Translations under genes and position numbers: made by a program
Notes under the pieces: generated by a model
Databases searched by the model: none
What the model saw: only the letters and a program-made list of their open reading frames with translations
What the model was told of the DNA's origin: nothing
Source: a virus
Length of the DNA stretch: 64,000 nucleotides
Virus record (IMG/VR): IMGVR_UViG_3300021602_000003
Location: 1-64,000 of that record
Direction: 5' to 3' (one strand)
Shown here: piece after piece, positions 17,212 to 24,511 of the stretch
How the letters are laid out: each line of letters opens with the position of its first letter
How positions within the stretch are numbered: the stretch's first letter is position 1

Positions 17212-17216
17212 AGAGT

Positions 17217-17861
17217 ATGAACTACTTATATCAAATTACTAACATTATAAATAACAAAATTTACATCGGTGTTCATAAAACGGACAATATGGATGATGGT
17301 TATATGGGCTCGGGTAAGATTATAAATTATGCTATTAAGAAATATGGGATTGAAAATTTTAAAAAAGACATATTAGGCTTCTATAATACATATGAAGATG
17401 CACTAACGGGTGAAGAAGAAATTGTAACAGACGAATTTCTTCTAAGGGAAGATGTATATAATCTGCGACGAGGTGGCACCGGGGGATTTGATTATATTAA
17501 TAAAAACGGATTAGCAGCTAACACAGAACATGCAAAACTTGCAAATATTGCATCGAGGTCGCCCGAATCTAGGATAAAAAGAAATAAGACTTTTAAAGAT
17601 ATTAATCACCAGCAGAAAGATAAGAATAGTCAATACGGGAAATATTGGATATCCAACCCAAAAACTAAAGAAATAAAGAGGGTAGATACAAACGATATTC
17701 CGCCAGGATGGGTTTCGGGTAAGAAAGGTAAATTAATTACAACATGTTGGGTAAATAATGGTATCGAGGAGCGAATTATACCATTAAAGGAGAAAGAATA
17801 TTATATAGAAAACGGGTATTCTAGAGGCAGATTTGTAACTAGTGTATCTAAAAGGTTATAA
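17217..17861 (+). CDS. GIY-YIG homing endonuclease
   Basis: About 214 residues from ATG 17217. The N terminus YLYQITNIINNKIYIGVH carries the GIY-YIG core (Y-x-Y ... Y-I-G). The conserved Glu and Arg fit EDALTGEEEIV and the REDVYNLRRGG region. The C-terminal half is a basic DNA-binding tail. It lies between a sigma70 promoter and the tmRNA gene. A TTG at 17202 in the same frame is less likely, as it lies before the late box ends. Confidence 0.82.
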   Translation: MNYLYQITNIINNKIYIGVHKTDNMDDGYMGSGKIINYAIKKYGIENFKKDILGFYNTYEDALTGEEEIVTDEFLLREDVYNLRRGGTGGFDYINKNGLAANTEHAKLANIASRSPESRIKRNKTFKDINHQQKDKNSQYGKYWISNPKTKEIKRVDTNDIPPGWVSGKKGKLITTCWVNNGIEERIIPLKEKEYYIENGYSRGRFVTSVSKRL

Positions 17862-17890
17862 TTTAGTAAATTTTTTACTAAATAATATAT
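17861..17890 (+). terminator. AT-rich terminator hairpin
   Basis: ATTTAGTAAA (17861-17870) pairs with TTTACTAAAT (17874-17883). It separates the GIY-YIG gene from the tmRNA. No long T run follows, so efficiency is uncertain. Confidence 0.5.
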
Positions 17891-17891
17891 C

Positions 17892-18262
17892 AGCTACTTA
17901 GAGTAGCAAACTGCGGTAGATAAATTGTTGCGGACGGGGATGCAAATTCCCCCACCTCCACCATAAGCATATTAGCTCCACGGAGCCCCGGTTATCGTTC
18001 TAGACGCGGGATAACGGAATAGTATGTTTTTGATGGGGGTGACTAGTTTCGACGTGGTAGTGGACTATCGTAGTGATCGGGAACGTGAAACCCGCAAGAC
18101 CGTGGTAACTCGGTTAAAGACACATATCAAAGTAAATGCAACAGCATATACAAACGAGTCTTTTGTAGCCCTTGACATGTCAGCTTTCGCTGACAGCGAT
18201 ATGGCTGTGGAAATGGTTGCCTAAGAAACACCAACTCTGTGGTAGAAAGACCATATAACCAA
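17892..18262 (+). ncRNA. ssrA: Circularly permuted (two-piece) tmRNA with a long tag
   Basis: The acceptor piece comes first: T-arm GGGGA-TGCAAAT-TCCCC (17936-17952), acceptor strand CACCTCC and ACCA ending at 17963. After about 70 bases comes the 5' end of the coding piece, GGGGGTG (18035-18041), which pairs fully (one G-U) with CACCTCC, then the tmRNA signature TTTCGACG. This is the permuted arrangement of alpha-, some cyano- and one lineage of betaproteobacteria. tmRNA frees stalled ribosomes and tags the peptide. The likely resume codon is GCA 18138, giving ATAYTNESFVAL..., which resembles usual tags but continues to TAA at 18222 (28 codons). The ORF here (66 codons) is not a protein gene. 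Confidence 0.85.
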
Positions 18263-18271
18263 ACCAATCAA

Positions 18272-18297
18272 GAAGCACCTTCGGGTGCTTTCTTTTT
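18272..18297 (+). terminator. tmRNA terminator
   Basis: AGCACC-TTCG-GGTGCT followed by TTCTTTTT. A stable UUCG tetraloop and U tract make this a strong intrinsic terminator. Confidence 0.9.
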
Positions 18298-18311
18298 ATA
18301 ATACAAAATTG

Positions 18312-18329
18312 CTGTAATAAAACTGTAAC
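18312..18329 (+). promoter_or_regulatory. Pho box (PhoB site) upstream of pstS
   Basis: CTGTAAT-AAAA-CTGTAAC: two 7-base half-sites with a 4-base spacer, one or two changes from the PhoB consensus CTGTCAT. It lies 53 bases before the start codon. Host PhoB would turn on the gene under phosphate starvation, as reported for pstS of some cyanophages. Confidence 0.7.
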
Positions 18330-18381
18330 AAATATTTAACAAAAGTCTGCTAAATATAAGCTTACTTAAAAGGAGTTACAA

Positions 18382-19374
18382 TTGAAGAAACTATTAGCAA
18401 TTTTATTATCTACTGTCGCAATAACAGCAACAGCACAAGACATTACAGGAGCCGGTGCAACATTCCCGGCTCCTTTGTATTCAAAGTGGGCAGCGGCCTA
18501 TAACAAAGAAACCGGTGTTAAAGTAAACTATCAAAGCGTTGGTTCGGGCGCCGGCATCAAACAGATTGAGGGCAAGACTGTGGTATTTGGCGCAAGTGAT
18601 ATGCCACTCACCGATGATAAGTTAGCTGTAATGGGTCTATTCCAATTCCCGACAGTTATCGGTGGCGTTGTTCCCGTAGTTAATCTTAAAGGTATTAATC
18701 CCGGCGATATGAAACTAACCGGTACTGTTCTTGCTGACATTTACTTGGGTAAGATCAAGAAGTGGGACGATGCTGCTATCAGAGCACTGAATCCAACCCT
18801 TGCTCTACCGTCGATTGATATTATAGCGGTGCGTAGAGCGGATGGCAGCGGTACAACATTTATATGGACTAACTATCTAAGTAAGGTTAGCAAAGAGTTT
18901 AAAGATGTTGTAGGCGAAGGCACTGCGGTCAACTGGAGAGTCGGAGCAGGTGGTAAGGGCAATGAAGGTGTGGCAGCAATGGTCAAACAACTCGCTGGTT
19001 CTTTAGGTTATGTCGAATATGCTTATGTCAAGCAAAACAAGATGACTTATGTACAAGTTCAAAATGCCGCAGGTACATGGGTTGCTCCAGAAGAAGATGC
19101 GTTTAAGGCAGCAGCCGCTGGGGCAGATTGGAATAAGAGTTATTACCAAATTCTGACCAATCAAAGCGGTAAAGGTGCTTGGCCCATTAGTGGAGCAACA
19201 TTCATCCTCATCTATCAGAAGCCAGACAATGCTAATCAAGTTAAGGTGGCATTAAATTTCTTTGATTGGGCATTTACGAGTGGCGATAAAGCAGCAGACG
19301 AGTTAGACTATGTTGCACTACCTAAATCAGTAAAAGATAAGATTAGATCAGATTGGAAAAGACTTGGTATGTAA
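18382..19374 (+). CDS. pstS: PstS phosphate-binding protein
   Basis: 330 residues with a signal peptide (KKLLAILLSTVAITATA). The mature start DITGAGATFPAPLYSKW is the PstS hallmark; SVGSGAGIKQI, GASDMPL and RADGSGTTFIWTNYLS supply the phosphate-binding loops. Length is normal. The start is TTG behind AAAGGAG, and no ATG fits. It captures phosphate in the periplasm for the host PstCAB transporter, so it works as an auxiliary gene during phosphate limitation. Pho box upstream. Confidence 0.93.
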   Translation: MKKLLAILLSTVAITATAQDITGAGATFPAPLYSKWAAAYNKETGVKVNYQSVGSGAGIKQIEGKTVVFGASDMPLTDDKLAVMGLFQFPTVIGGVVPVVNLKGINPGDMKLTGTVLADIYLGKIKKWDDAAIRALNPTLALPSIDIIAVRRADGSGTTFIWTNYLSKVSKEFKDVVGEGTAVNWRVGAGGKGNEGVAAMVKQLAGSLGYVEYAYVKQNKMTYVQVQNAAGTWVAPEEDAFKAAAAGADWNKSYYQILTNQSGKGAWPISGATFILIYQKPDNANQVKVALNFFDWAFTSGDKAADELDYVALPKSVKDKIRSDWKRLGM

Positions 19375-19382
19375 ATGATAGG

Positions 19383-19411
19383 TTGACAGTTCTAAAATAT
19401 TATAATACAAT
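19383..19411 (+). promoter_or_regulatory. Sigma70-type promoter before the outer-membrane protein gene
   Basis: TTGACA (19383-19388), 17 bp, TACAAT (19406-19411). A GATAAATA late box lies just downstream at 19421-19428, so the gene may be read both early and late. Confidence 0.65.
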
Positions 19412-19472
19412 TAAGGCTGAGATAAATAAACGCTCGCACTTTAAAACGGTGTAAAACAAAAGGAAATATACA

Positions 19473-19934
19473 ATGAAGAAATTAGCAATTATCGCAATCT
19501 TAGCAACAGCAGCAGTAGCAGCATCGGCAACTGACTTAGGACTCCGTGTGGGTCGTGTAGCGGGTGCAGAAACATCTGTGGTTGGCGTAGCAACAGAAGG
19601 CGTAACATTGGGACAAAAATTCGGTACATTTGGTGCTGAAGTTGCATATGATCGTGCATTAGTTGGCGCTTCCAGCCTAAGCCGTTACAGCTTGGTTGGC
19701 ACATACGATGTAGCAAAGGTTGCAGTAGCAACAGTAACAGCAAAAGCCGGCGGCGTATTTATTGACCCGACAGTAGGTGCAAACGGTTATGCTGCATTAG
19801 TTGGCGTCGGTGCATCTTATCCACTCACGAAGAATGTCAGTCTTGTTGCCGACTATGCTTATCAGGTAGGACAAGACCGCGTTAAGTTATTTAATGGAAA
19901 TGTTGTATCTATCGGTACAAAGTATTCGTTCTAA
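19473..19934 (+). CDS. Small outer-membrane beta-barrel protein
   Basis: 153 residues. Signal peptide KKLAIIAILATAAVAASA, then about eight amphipathic strands rich in Gly, Val and Tyr, ending in GTKYSF with a C-terminal Phe, the signal for BAM insertion. It resembles small opacity- or OmpA-type barrels. Strong ribosome-binding site (AAAGGAAA), own promoter and own terminator. Possible roles are receptor masking (superinfection exclusion) or permeability change; the sequence does not decide. Confidence 0.75.
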   Translation: MKKLAIIAILATAAVAASATDLGLRVGRVAGAETSVVGVATEGVTLGQKFGTFGAEVAYDRALVGASSLSRYSLVGTYDVAKVAVATVTAKAGGVFIDPTVGANGYAALVGVGASYPLTKNVSLVADYAYQVGQDRVKLFNGNVVSIGTKYSF

Positions 19935-19948
19935 ATAAAGACACGCAA

Positions 19949-19970
19949 TAAAGGGACTTCGGTCCCTTTT
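19949..19970 (+). terminator. Rho-independent terminator
   Basis: AAGGGAC-TTCG-GTCCCTT followed by TT after the outer-membrane protein gene. Confidence 0.88.
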
Positions 19971-20096
19971 CTGTTGAGTACTTACCGATAAAAAGGTAAA
20001 TACTTGTGTAATAATATTAATTGACTTAAATCAATGGGCATCTAGTCAATGTGCCGTTTAAACTATTGTTACTTCTAATTAATTTAAGGAGTAATA

Positions 20097-20660
20097 ATGA
20101 TAAAATTCTATGTATACGCTTATTTGCGTAGTAAAGATTCAACAACAGCAAACGCAGGAACACCATATTATATTGGTAAGGGGTCTGACGACCGTGCATA
20201 TAAGAAAGGTAAGCACGAACATATACAACCACCTAATGACAATTTAATATTATTCTTAGAGAAAAATCTTACAGAATTAGGCGCTTTCGCATTAGAGCGG
20301 AGAATGATACGATGGTATGGCAGGATTAATAACGGAACAGGTATCTTACGAAATAAAACAGACGGCGGCGAAGGCACTTCGGGTTATAAACAATCACACG
20401 ATCATATTGCTAAGAGGTGTAAAAAGAGAATTATATACACTGAAGAAATTCGAACATATACTTGTGTGTGTTGTGGTATATTATTTGAAAGAAAAGTTAT
20501 TACAGGAGGTAAACGCATTCTACATACTCCGAGGCATTGTTCTGCATCTTGTTGTAATAAGATGCGTATTATGGATATATCTAAATGTAGTCATTGCGGT
20601 GTTGATATGCGGCCGTGTAATCTACAAAAACATCTACGAGCCTGCCTACGTGATAAATAA
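20097..20660 (+). CDS. GIY-YIG endonuclease with C-terminal zinc fingers
   Basis: 187 residues. GIY-YIG core [11 protein letters not shown]...GTPYYIGKG at 4-29, then [12 protein letters not shown] and NKTDGGEG, conserved in a family of phage homing nucleases. From about 118 there are cysteine clusters (CVCCG; CSHCG with H-x4-C) that may bind zinc and DNA. The gene at 38805 shares the same core. Ribosome-binding site AAGGAG. Stand-alone, not inside an intron. Confidence 0.8.
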   Translation: MIKFYVYAYLRSKDSTTANAGTPYYIGKGSDDRAYKKGKHEHIQPPNDNLILFLEKNLTELGAFALERRMIRWYGRINNGTGILRNKTDGGEGTSGYKQSHDHIAKRCKKRIIYTEEIRTYTCVCCGILFERKVITGGKRILHTPRHCSASCCNKMRIMDISKCSHCGVDMRPCNLQKHLRACLRDK

Positions 20661-20734
20661 GTTTGCTACATAGGGTAGCACCTAACAGAACTGAAACTTC
20701 GAGCACTTGTTCTGTGTGCTGTATAAAGGAAAAC

Positions 20735-21604
20735 ATGAACATGATAAACAATCAGCTGGCCGTGGCAATAAAACATAACGGCAAAATCCTTAGAGAAACA
20801 AAAGACTTAGTACACTTGCCTTACGGCAGTGAATTTAGCGTTTTAGTTAAAAATCTCAACTCTAAACGGGCAAAATTTACTCTGCACATTGACGGTACAG
20901 ATGTACTAGACGGCGAAGAAATTATTGTCAACGGGAACTCGGAAGTCGACATAAAGCGATTTATTCGAAACGGTAATATGAATGAAGGTAACGCCTTTAA
21001 ATTCATAGAAAGAACACAAGCAATTGAAGACGGACCGCGTGGCGTAAAAGTCGACGACGGGATTGTTCGTGTTGAATTTTGGTTTGAACAAGATCAAGCC
21101 GAAATTAAGATTAACGACATTTATTGGGATAAGCACCACTATCGTGATTATTATCACCAACCATATAGGTGGCCCGATATAGTTGGTACAACACGTTACG
21201 GAAACGATTATTCGAAAGGCATTAGCGGTGCGAGCGGGTCTGCTGGGACATTCGGCGATGCACAGTATATGAATACATCGTGTGCGTCGGCACTTAGTAG
21301 GGGTATAGTAAATCAGGTATCGGTCGGAAACCTGCAGGCAACTGCATCATCGGTTCCTGTGAGTGATGTGGGTATTACAGTACCCGGTTCGAAGGTAGAT
21401 CAAAAATTTACACCAGTATATGGTTTTAAATCAGAACTCAATTCGCATGTTATTATTATCAGAATGGCAGGTATGGTAGGTACAGTCGAGGTAGTAGCAC
21501 CGATTACGGTTAAGACAAAACAGAAGTGTTCGACCTGCGCCCGTATCAATAAGGCAACATCCGCCTTTTGTAGCGGTTGCGGAACCTCGCTTAATATAGT
21601 ATAA
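20735..21604 (+). CDS. Hypothetical protein with C-terminal zinc ribbon
   Basis: About 289 residues from ATG 20735 (AAAGGAAA before it). The N-terminal 130 residues look like a beta-sandwich (EFSVLVKNLNSKRAKFTLHI). The middle is Gly/Ser/Ala-rich and probably extended. The end is a zinc ribbon, CSTCARINKATSAFCSGCG. Possibly a virion surface or scaffold protein. No family recognised. Confidence 0.6.
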   Translation: MNMINNQLAVAIKHNGKILRETKDLVHLPYGSEFSVLVKNLNSKRAKFTLHIDGTDVLDGEEIIVNGNSEVDIKRFIRNGNMNEGNAFKFIERTQAIEDGPRGVKVDDGIVRVEFWFEQDQAEIKINDIYWDKHHYRDYYHQPYRWPDIVGTTRYGNDYSKGISGASGSAGTFGDAQYMNTSCASALSRGIVNQVSVGNLQATASSVPVSDVGITVPGSKVDQKFTPVYGFKSELNSHVIIIRMAGMVGTVEVVAPITVKTKQKCSTCARINKATSAFCSGCGTSLNIV

Positions 21605-21621
21605 TTTAAGCACTGAGACAC

Positions 21622-21717
21622 ACAAATAAACATATACCAAAGTAGCATAAAGAATGCGCTGCGAAAGCAGAGAGCCTGGCAAGAGCATTACCGGTAAGGA
21701 AATCTATGTTTATTTGT
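21622..21717 (+). ncRNA. Compact RNA with a 13-bp closing stem
   Basis: ACAAATAAACATA (21622-21634) pairs perfectly with TATGTTTATTTGT (21705-21717). Inside: AATGC/GCATT, a CTGC-GAAA-GCAG tetraloop hairpin, and TACC/GGTA next to the closing stem. No ORF fits here. The layered helices are unlikely by chance, but I cannot name a family. Confidence 0.55.
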
Positions 21718-21730
21718 ATCATCAGTATTT

Positions 21731-21806
21731 TTATCTATCAAGTATAGAGGTGTGTTATATACTGAGTACGGGGACGCCTGGAAATGAGTGGCTACTTGAT
21801 AGATAA
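21731..21806 (+). ncRNA. Compact RNA with a closing stem of 12 bp or more
   Basis: ATCTATCAAGTA (21733-21744) pairs with TACTTGATAGAT (21793-21804), extendable by two A-T pairs. An inner helix AGGTGT/ACGCCT is visible. It is directly downstream of the previous RNA and similar in size; probably a processed unit of a polycistronic RNA. Confidence 0.5.
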
Positions 21807-21813
21807 ACATGTA

Positions 21814-21868
21814 TTGAGTATAATAGTGTATGTGCATGCCTGTCTTTGAAACAGGAGGATCTACTCAA
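21814..21868 (+). ncRNA. T-arm-less tRNA-like RNA, anticodon TTG (Gln)
   Basis: A 7-bp acceptor TTGAGTA/TACTCAA encloses a complete anticodon arm CCTGT-CTTTGAA-ACAGG with anticodon TTG. Only AGGATC stands where the variable loop and T-arm should be, and the D-arm is poor. At 55 nt it resembles truncated mitochondrial tRNAs or a decaying tRNA gene. No CCA is encoded. Function is doubtful. Confidence 0.45.
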
Positions 21869-21870
21869 CA

Positions 21871-21912
21871 GATAAATATAGTTACAACTTAAAAGGAGGT
21901 AATATGAAATAG
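21871..21912 (+). promoter_or_regulatory. Late box, strong ribosome-binding site and a two-codon ORF
   Basis: GATAAATA (21871-21878) is followed by AAAAGGAGG (21891-21899) and ATG AAA TAG (21904-21912). The Shine-Dalgarno is among the best in the window, yet the frame stops at once. Amber read-through would give only 11 codons. It may be a leader peptide or the relic of a deleted gene. Confidence 0.4.
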
Positions 21913-21997
21913 ATATTAAATAATGGTCCGCCATAAAATTAATCAAACGGTTAGTTAGAATAAACAAATTTGATTACATTTTATAAGGACAACAATC

Positions 21998-22366
21998 ATG
22001 AATTTCATTATCAATAAAGAAGAGTATTTAAAATTAATTGCCGCATGGAAAACTATTCCAAATCGCAATGCACAATATCACATTCTATACAATGTGCTCA
22101 GGGGATTTGACCTTAAACGCGGTTTTAGCCCAATACAAAAACAAAGTAAGTTATCGAACGGTGCAACAGAATGGCAGGCATTCGATACCGCCAAAAAAGA
22201 AGTCTGGTGGCTACTACGCGAACCGACCTTTTATGATGGCGATTCTGCAGATAGAAGAGTAAGAAAAGAGCAAGAATTAAAAGATCGAATTAAATTTTTA
22301 AGTGAAAAATTCGGCATCACATTCACAGCTGAACTATTAGCAGCACTCAGGGAATTGCTCAAATGA
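21998..22366 (+). CDS. Hypothetical protein
   Basis: 122 residues, mostly helical, with paired Trp residues (KEVWWLLREPTFY) and a charged C-terminal helix (EKFGITFTAELLAALRELL). Ribosome-binding site AAGGA. It overlaps the Pth2-like gene by 4 bases, so the two are co-translated. No family recognised. Confidence 0.65.
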   Translation: MNFIINKEEYLKLIAAWKTIPNRNAQYHILYNVLRGFDLKRGFSPIQKQSKLSNGATEWQAFDTAKKEVWWLLREPTFYDGDSADRRVRKEQELKDRIKFLSEKFGITFTAELLAALRELLK

Positions 22367-22689
22367 ACACATACATATACACTTTTATCCGGGAGGATAT
22401 TTCACCCGCTCAAAAGATTGTGCAACTCGGTCATGCTTGCCATGAAGCAGGTAAATTATTAAATCAATGGGAACATAAACATACATCGAGTTTGATTTTA
22501 TTATCTGCTAAAGATGAGGATGATTTATTAGATATCGCTGCAAGGATCGATCGGGCAGGTATTCTGTTCTGTATGTTTTATGAGCCCGATAATAATATGG
22601 GTTATAGTGCAATTTGTACCAGGCCCGTAAGTAGTACAAGGGAACGAGCATTCTTTCAGAAGTGGGATCTGTATAAACCTGCTGATTGA
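22363..22689 (+). CDS. Pth2-like peptidyl-tRNA hydrolase fold protein
   Basis: 108 residues. YTFIREDISPAQKIVQLGHA matches the N-terminal Pth2 pattern (R-x-D-L-x-x-x-K-x-x-A-Q-x-x-H-A), with the catalytic-type Lys and His kept. Pth2 enzymes free tRNA from stalled peptidyl-tRNA, which fits a phage that also encodes tmRNA and many tRNAs. The C-terminal strand is shorter than in cellular enzymes, so activity is unproven. Confidence 0.65.
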   Translation: MNTYIYTFIREDISPAQKIVQLGHACHEAGKLLNQWEHKHTSSLILLSAKDEDDLLDIAARIDRAGILFCMFYEPDNNMGYSAICTRPVSSTRERAFFQKWDLYKPAD

Positions 22690-22714
22690 CAATAAATAAA
22701 TGTGCCTGTAAAAT
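22686..22714 (+). promoter_or_regulatory. Sigma70-type promoter
   Basis: TTGACA (22686-22691), 17 bp, TAAAAT (22709-22714). It would transcribe the hairpin leader and the HNH gene at 22797 early in infection. Confidence 0.6.
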
Positions 22715-22733
22715 GGCACATACGCGGTATTAT

Positions 22734-22788
22734 CTAGCTGAAGTTTGGATTTTAGATAAATACATTATAGGGTCTATAACTCAGCTAG
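22734..22788 (+). promoter_or_regulatory. RBS-blocking hairpin with an internal late promoter
   Basis: CTAGCTGA (22734-22741) pairs with TCAGCTAG (22781-22788), 8 bp, with an inner hairpin TTATAG-GGT-CTATAA. The Shine-Dalgarno AGGTGA starts at the end of the 3' arm. GATAAATA (22755-22762) lies in the loop, so late transcripts lack the 5' arm. This copies the known T4 logic for I-TevI, soc and gene e. Confidence 0.6.
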
Positions 22789-22796
22789 GTGATATT

Positions 22797-23360
22797 ATGT
22801 TAAAATGTATATGTGGAAAAGAATTCGAAACTTACCGACAATTAAATGGTCATAAGAGTGTCCATAGTCGTGGTGAGGACTATACGAATAGCAGGAAAAA
22901 AGAAATAAAGACTTACAATTGTAGGTATTGTGGAAAGACCAATAAGATTAGCATACATAACCATAATATCTATTGTAATAATAGATGTCAGGGCGACTAT
23001 ACATGGAAATTAACTAAAGAAAAAATAGAAAACGGAACGCGCCCTGCTAATAAGAAGTATATAATAGAAAAATTTGGAAATACCTGCTCTGAATGTGGAT
23101 TAGGTAATATATGGAACGGAAGAGAATTAAGTCTTCAGCTGGACCATATCGATGGCAACAGCGATAATAATGATATCAATAATTTAAGAATATTATGTCC
23201 TAATTGTCATACGCAAACTGATACATTTGGTAGTAAACGTAATGGTTCCGGTATCAAGAAGATTACAAAAAGAAATATGTATTTAAGAAATTATCAATCA
23301 TCTGAAATTATTGGAATAAGAACTGCGACTGAAGCTGATAGGAATAGCAAGGATCTCTAA
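22797..23360 (+). CDS. HNH endonuclease with zinc fingers
   Basis: About 187 residues from ATG 22797. It starts with a C2H2-type finger (CICGKEF...HKSVH), then CRYCGKTN...CNNRC, then the HNH core CSECG...LQLDHIDGN...LCPNCHTQ. Similar in plan to the protein at 300. Its 3' end overlaps the first half of the suppressor tRNA gene, the stop TAA falling in the anticodon loop, so the nuclease gene has grown into or invaded the tRNA flank. Confidence 0.82.
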   Translation: MLKCICGKEFETYRQLNGHKSVHSRGEDYTNSRKKEIKTYNCRYCGKTNKISIHNHNIYCNNRCQGDYTWKLTKEKIENGTRPANKKYIIEKFGNTCSECGLGNIWNGRELSLQLDHIDGNSDNNDINNLRILCPNCHTQTDTFGSKRNGSGIKKITKRNMYLRNYQSSEIIGIRTATEADRNSKDL

Positions 23361-23398
23361 AATTCTGATAGTGGGTTCAATTCCCACCCGTCGCACCA
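23325..23398 (+). tRNA. Suppressor tRNA (anticodon CTA, reads UAG)
   Basis: Acceptor GCGACTG pairs with CCGTCGC (one mismatch), D-arm GCTGATAGGAATAGC, anticodon arm AGGAT-CTCTAAA-ATTCT, T-arm GTGGG-TTCAATT-CCCAC, A-CCA encoded. T33 is followed by CTA. Charging identity cannot be read off. Seven genes in the window end in TAG, four of them in frame with a close downstream start. Confidence 0.85.
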
Positions 23399-23406
23399 AT
23401 TTTATT

Positions 23407-23586
23407 ATGAACGAAACCATTAAGTATATAGACTGTCCGGAATGCCGTGGGGGTGGTGAGCAAATGATTGCCAGGATGTTTCCAACCGGGCATACAGAAT
23501 GTTGGGAACCTTGTGAGTTCTGTGATGGCGAGGGCAAATTCGAAGAAGCTGATTATTTAATATTAAAGTTAGAAGGCAAAGTATGA
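23407..23586 (+). CDS. Small DnaJ-type zinc-finger protein
   Basis: 59 residues from ATG 23407. CPECRGGGEQ and CEFCDGEGKF form the CxxCxGxG pairs seen in DnaJ/HSP40 zinc domains. Such mini-proteins are common in T4-like phages, function unknown. Overlaps the next gene by 4 bases. Confidence 0.7.
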   Translation: MNETIKYIDCPECRGGGEQMIARMFPTGHTECWEPCEFCDGEGKFEEADYLILKLEGKV

Positions 23587-23774
23587 GAATAACATCAAAT
23601 TTCACCGATGAACGTGATAAGCTGAATAAACTTATTGATGATACAAATGCTCCTATTAAGAATCGTATTTTATCTCTATGTCAACTTTATCGATGGTATC
23701 AGGGTGATGTTCATATGCAGGCAAGGACTATAACACGGATCGAAGATCTTATCAGATTAGATGAATACAAATAA
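23583..23774 (+). CDS. Hypothetical small protein
   Basis: 63 residues, helical and charged (DERDKLNKLIDDTNAPIKNR). It overlaps the upstream gene by ATGA and the sugar-kinase gene by 14 bases, so it is probably translated in the same operon. No family recognised. Confidence 0.6.
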   Translation: MRITSNFTDERDKLNKLIDDTNAPIKNRILSLCQLYRWYQGDVHMQARTITRIEDLIRLDEYK

Positions 23775-24507
23775 AATCAAAATACTATTGATAGGCGATA
23801 ATTGTATCGATATATACCAGTACGGTACGGTAGATCGTATTAGTCCCGAAGCACCTGTACCTGTATTTAAGTTTAGTCACGAAGAATGTCGACCCGGGAT
23901 GGCTGGCAATGTTTATAATAACTTATTGGCGCTGGGCTGCGATGTTCATTTTTTACATATCGATACCAGTACTAAAACACGATTAGTAGATATACGTAGT
24001 AGACAACATATTGTACGAATAGATAATGATAAGGTATCGACACCACTAAGTATTGATGAAATACTGCCTTTTAAGTATGATATTATTGTTATTAGTGATT
24101 ATGATAAAGGAACAATAAGTTACGAATTAATAGAAGAATTACGTGTAAAATTTACAGGTCCTATATTTATCGATACAAAGAAGAAAGATTTAGCTCGACT
24201 CGAAGGATGTGTTATTAAAATTAACTTATATGAATCTAATTTACTTATTAGTCGGCCTACAAGAAGTGCTGATATGATTATTACACTCGGCGATTGTGGC
24301 GCTGAGTGGAATGGTACACATTTTCCTGCTGTTAGGGTAGCTGTTTCGGATGTCTGCGGAGCAGGTGATACATTTTTATCAGCACTGGTGTATAAATATA
24401 TCGAGACTAACGATATGGGGCAGTCTATTCAGTTTGCTATACGGGCGAGCGCAATTACAGTGCAGCATTTAGGATGTTATGCACCCAGACTTAACGAAAT
24501 AATCTAA
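23761..24507 (+). CDS. HldE/RfaE-like PfkB-family sugar kinase
   Basis: 248 residues. LLIGDNCIDIYQYGTVDRISPEAP is the N-terminal pattern of heptose-7-phosphate kinases; GMAGNVYNNLLALG follows. The C-terminal DVCGAGDTFLSAL is the PfkB ATP/anion-hole motif with the catalytic Asp. It is shorter than the bacterial kinase domain (about 310). Likely phosphorylates a heptose or similar sugar for ADP-heptose synthesis, perhaps remodelling lipopolysaccharide. Confidence 0.8.
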   Translation: MNTNKIKILLIGDNCIDIYQYGTVDRISPEAPVPVFKFSHEECRPGMAGNVYNNLLALGCDVHFLHIDTSTKTRLVDIRSRQHIVRIDNDKVSTPLSIDEILPFKYDIIVISDYDKGTISYELIEELRVKFTGPIFIDTKKKDLARLEGCVIKINLYESNLLISRPTRSADMIITLGDCGAEWNGTHFPAVRVAVSDVCGAGDTFLSALVYKYIETNDMGQSIQFAIRASAITVQHLGCYAPRLNEII

Positions 24508-24511
24508 TTGT

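Noticed and set aside
18024-18224. 66-codon ORF as a protein gene
   Set aside because: It lies wholly in the tmRNA coding half; the acceptor pairing and TTTCGAC signature explain it.
19489-19743. Minus-strand Leu-rich ORF
   Set aside because: Antisense shadow of the outer-membrane barrel gene, produced by its GCA-rich codons.
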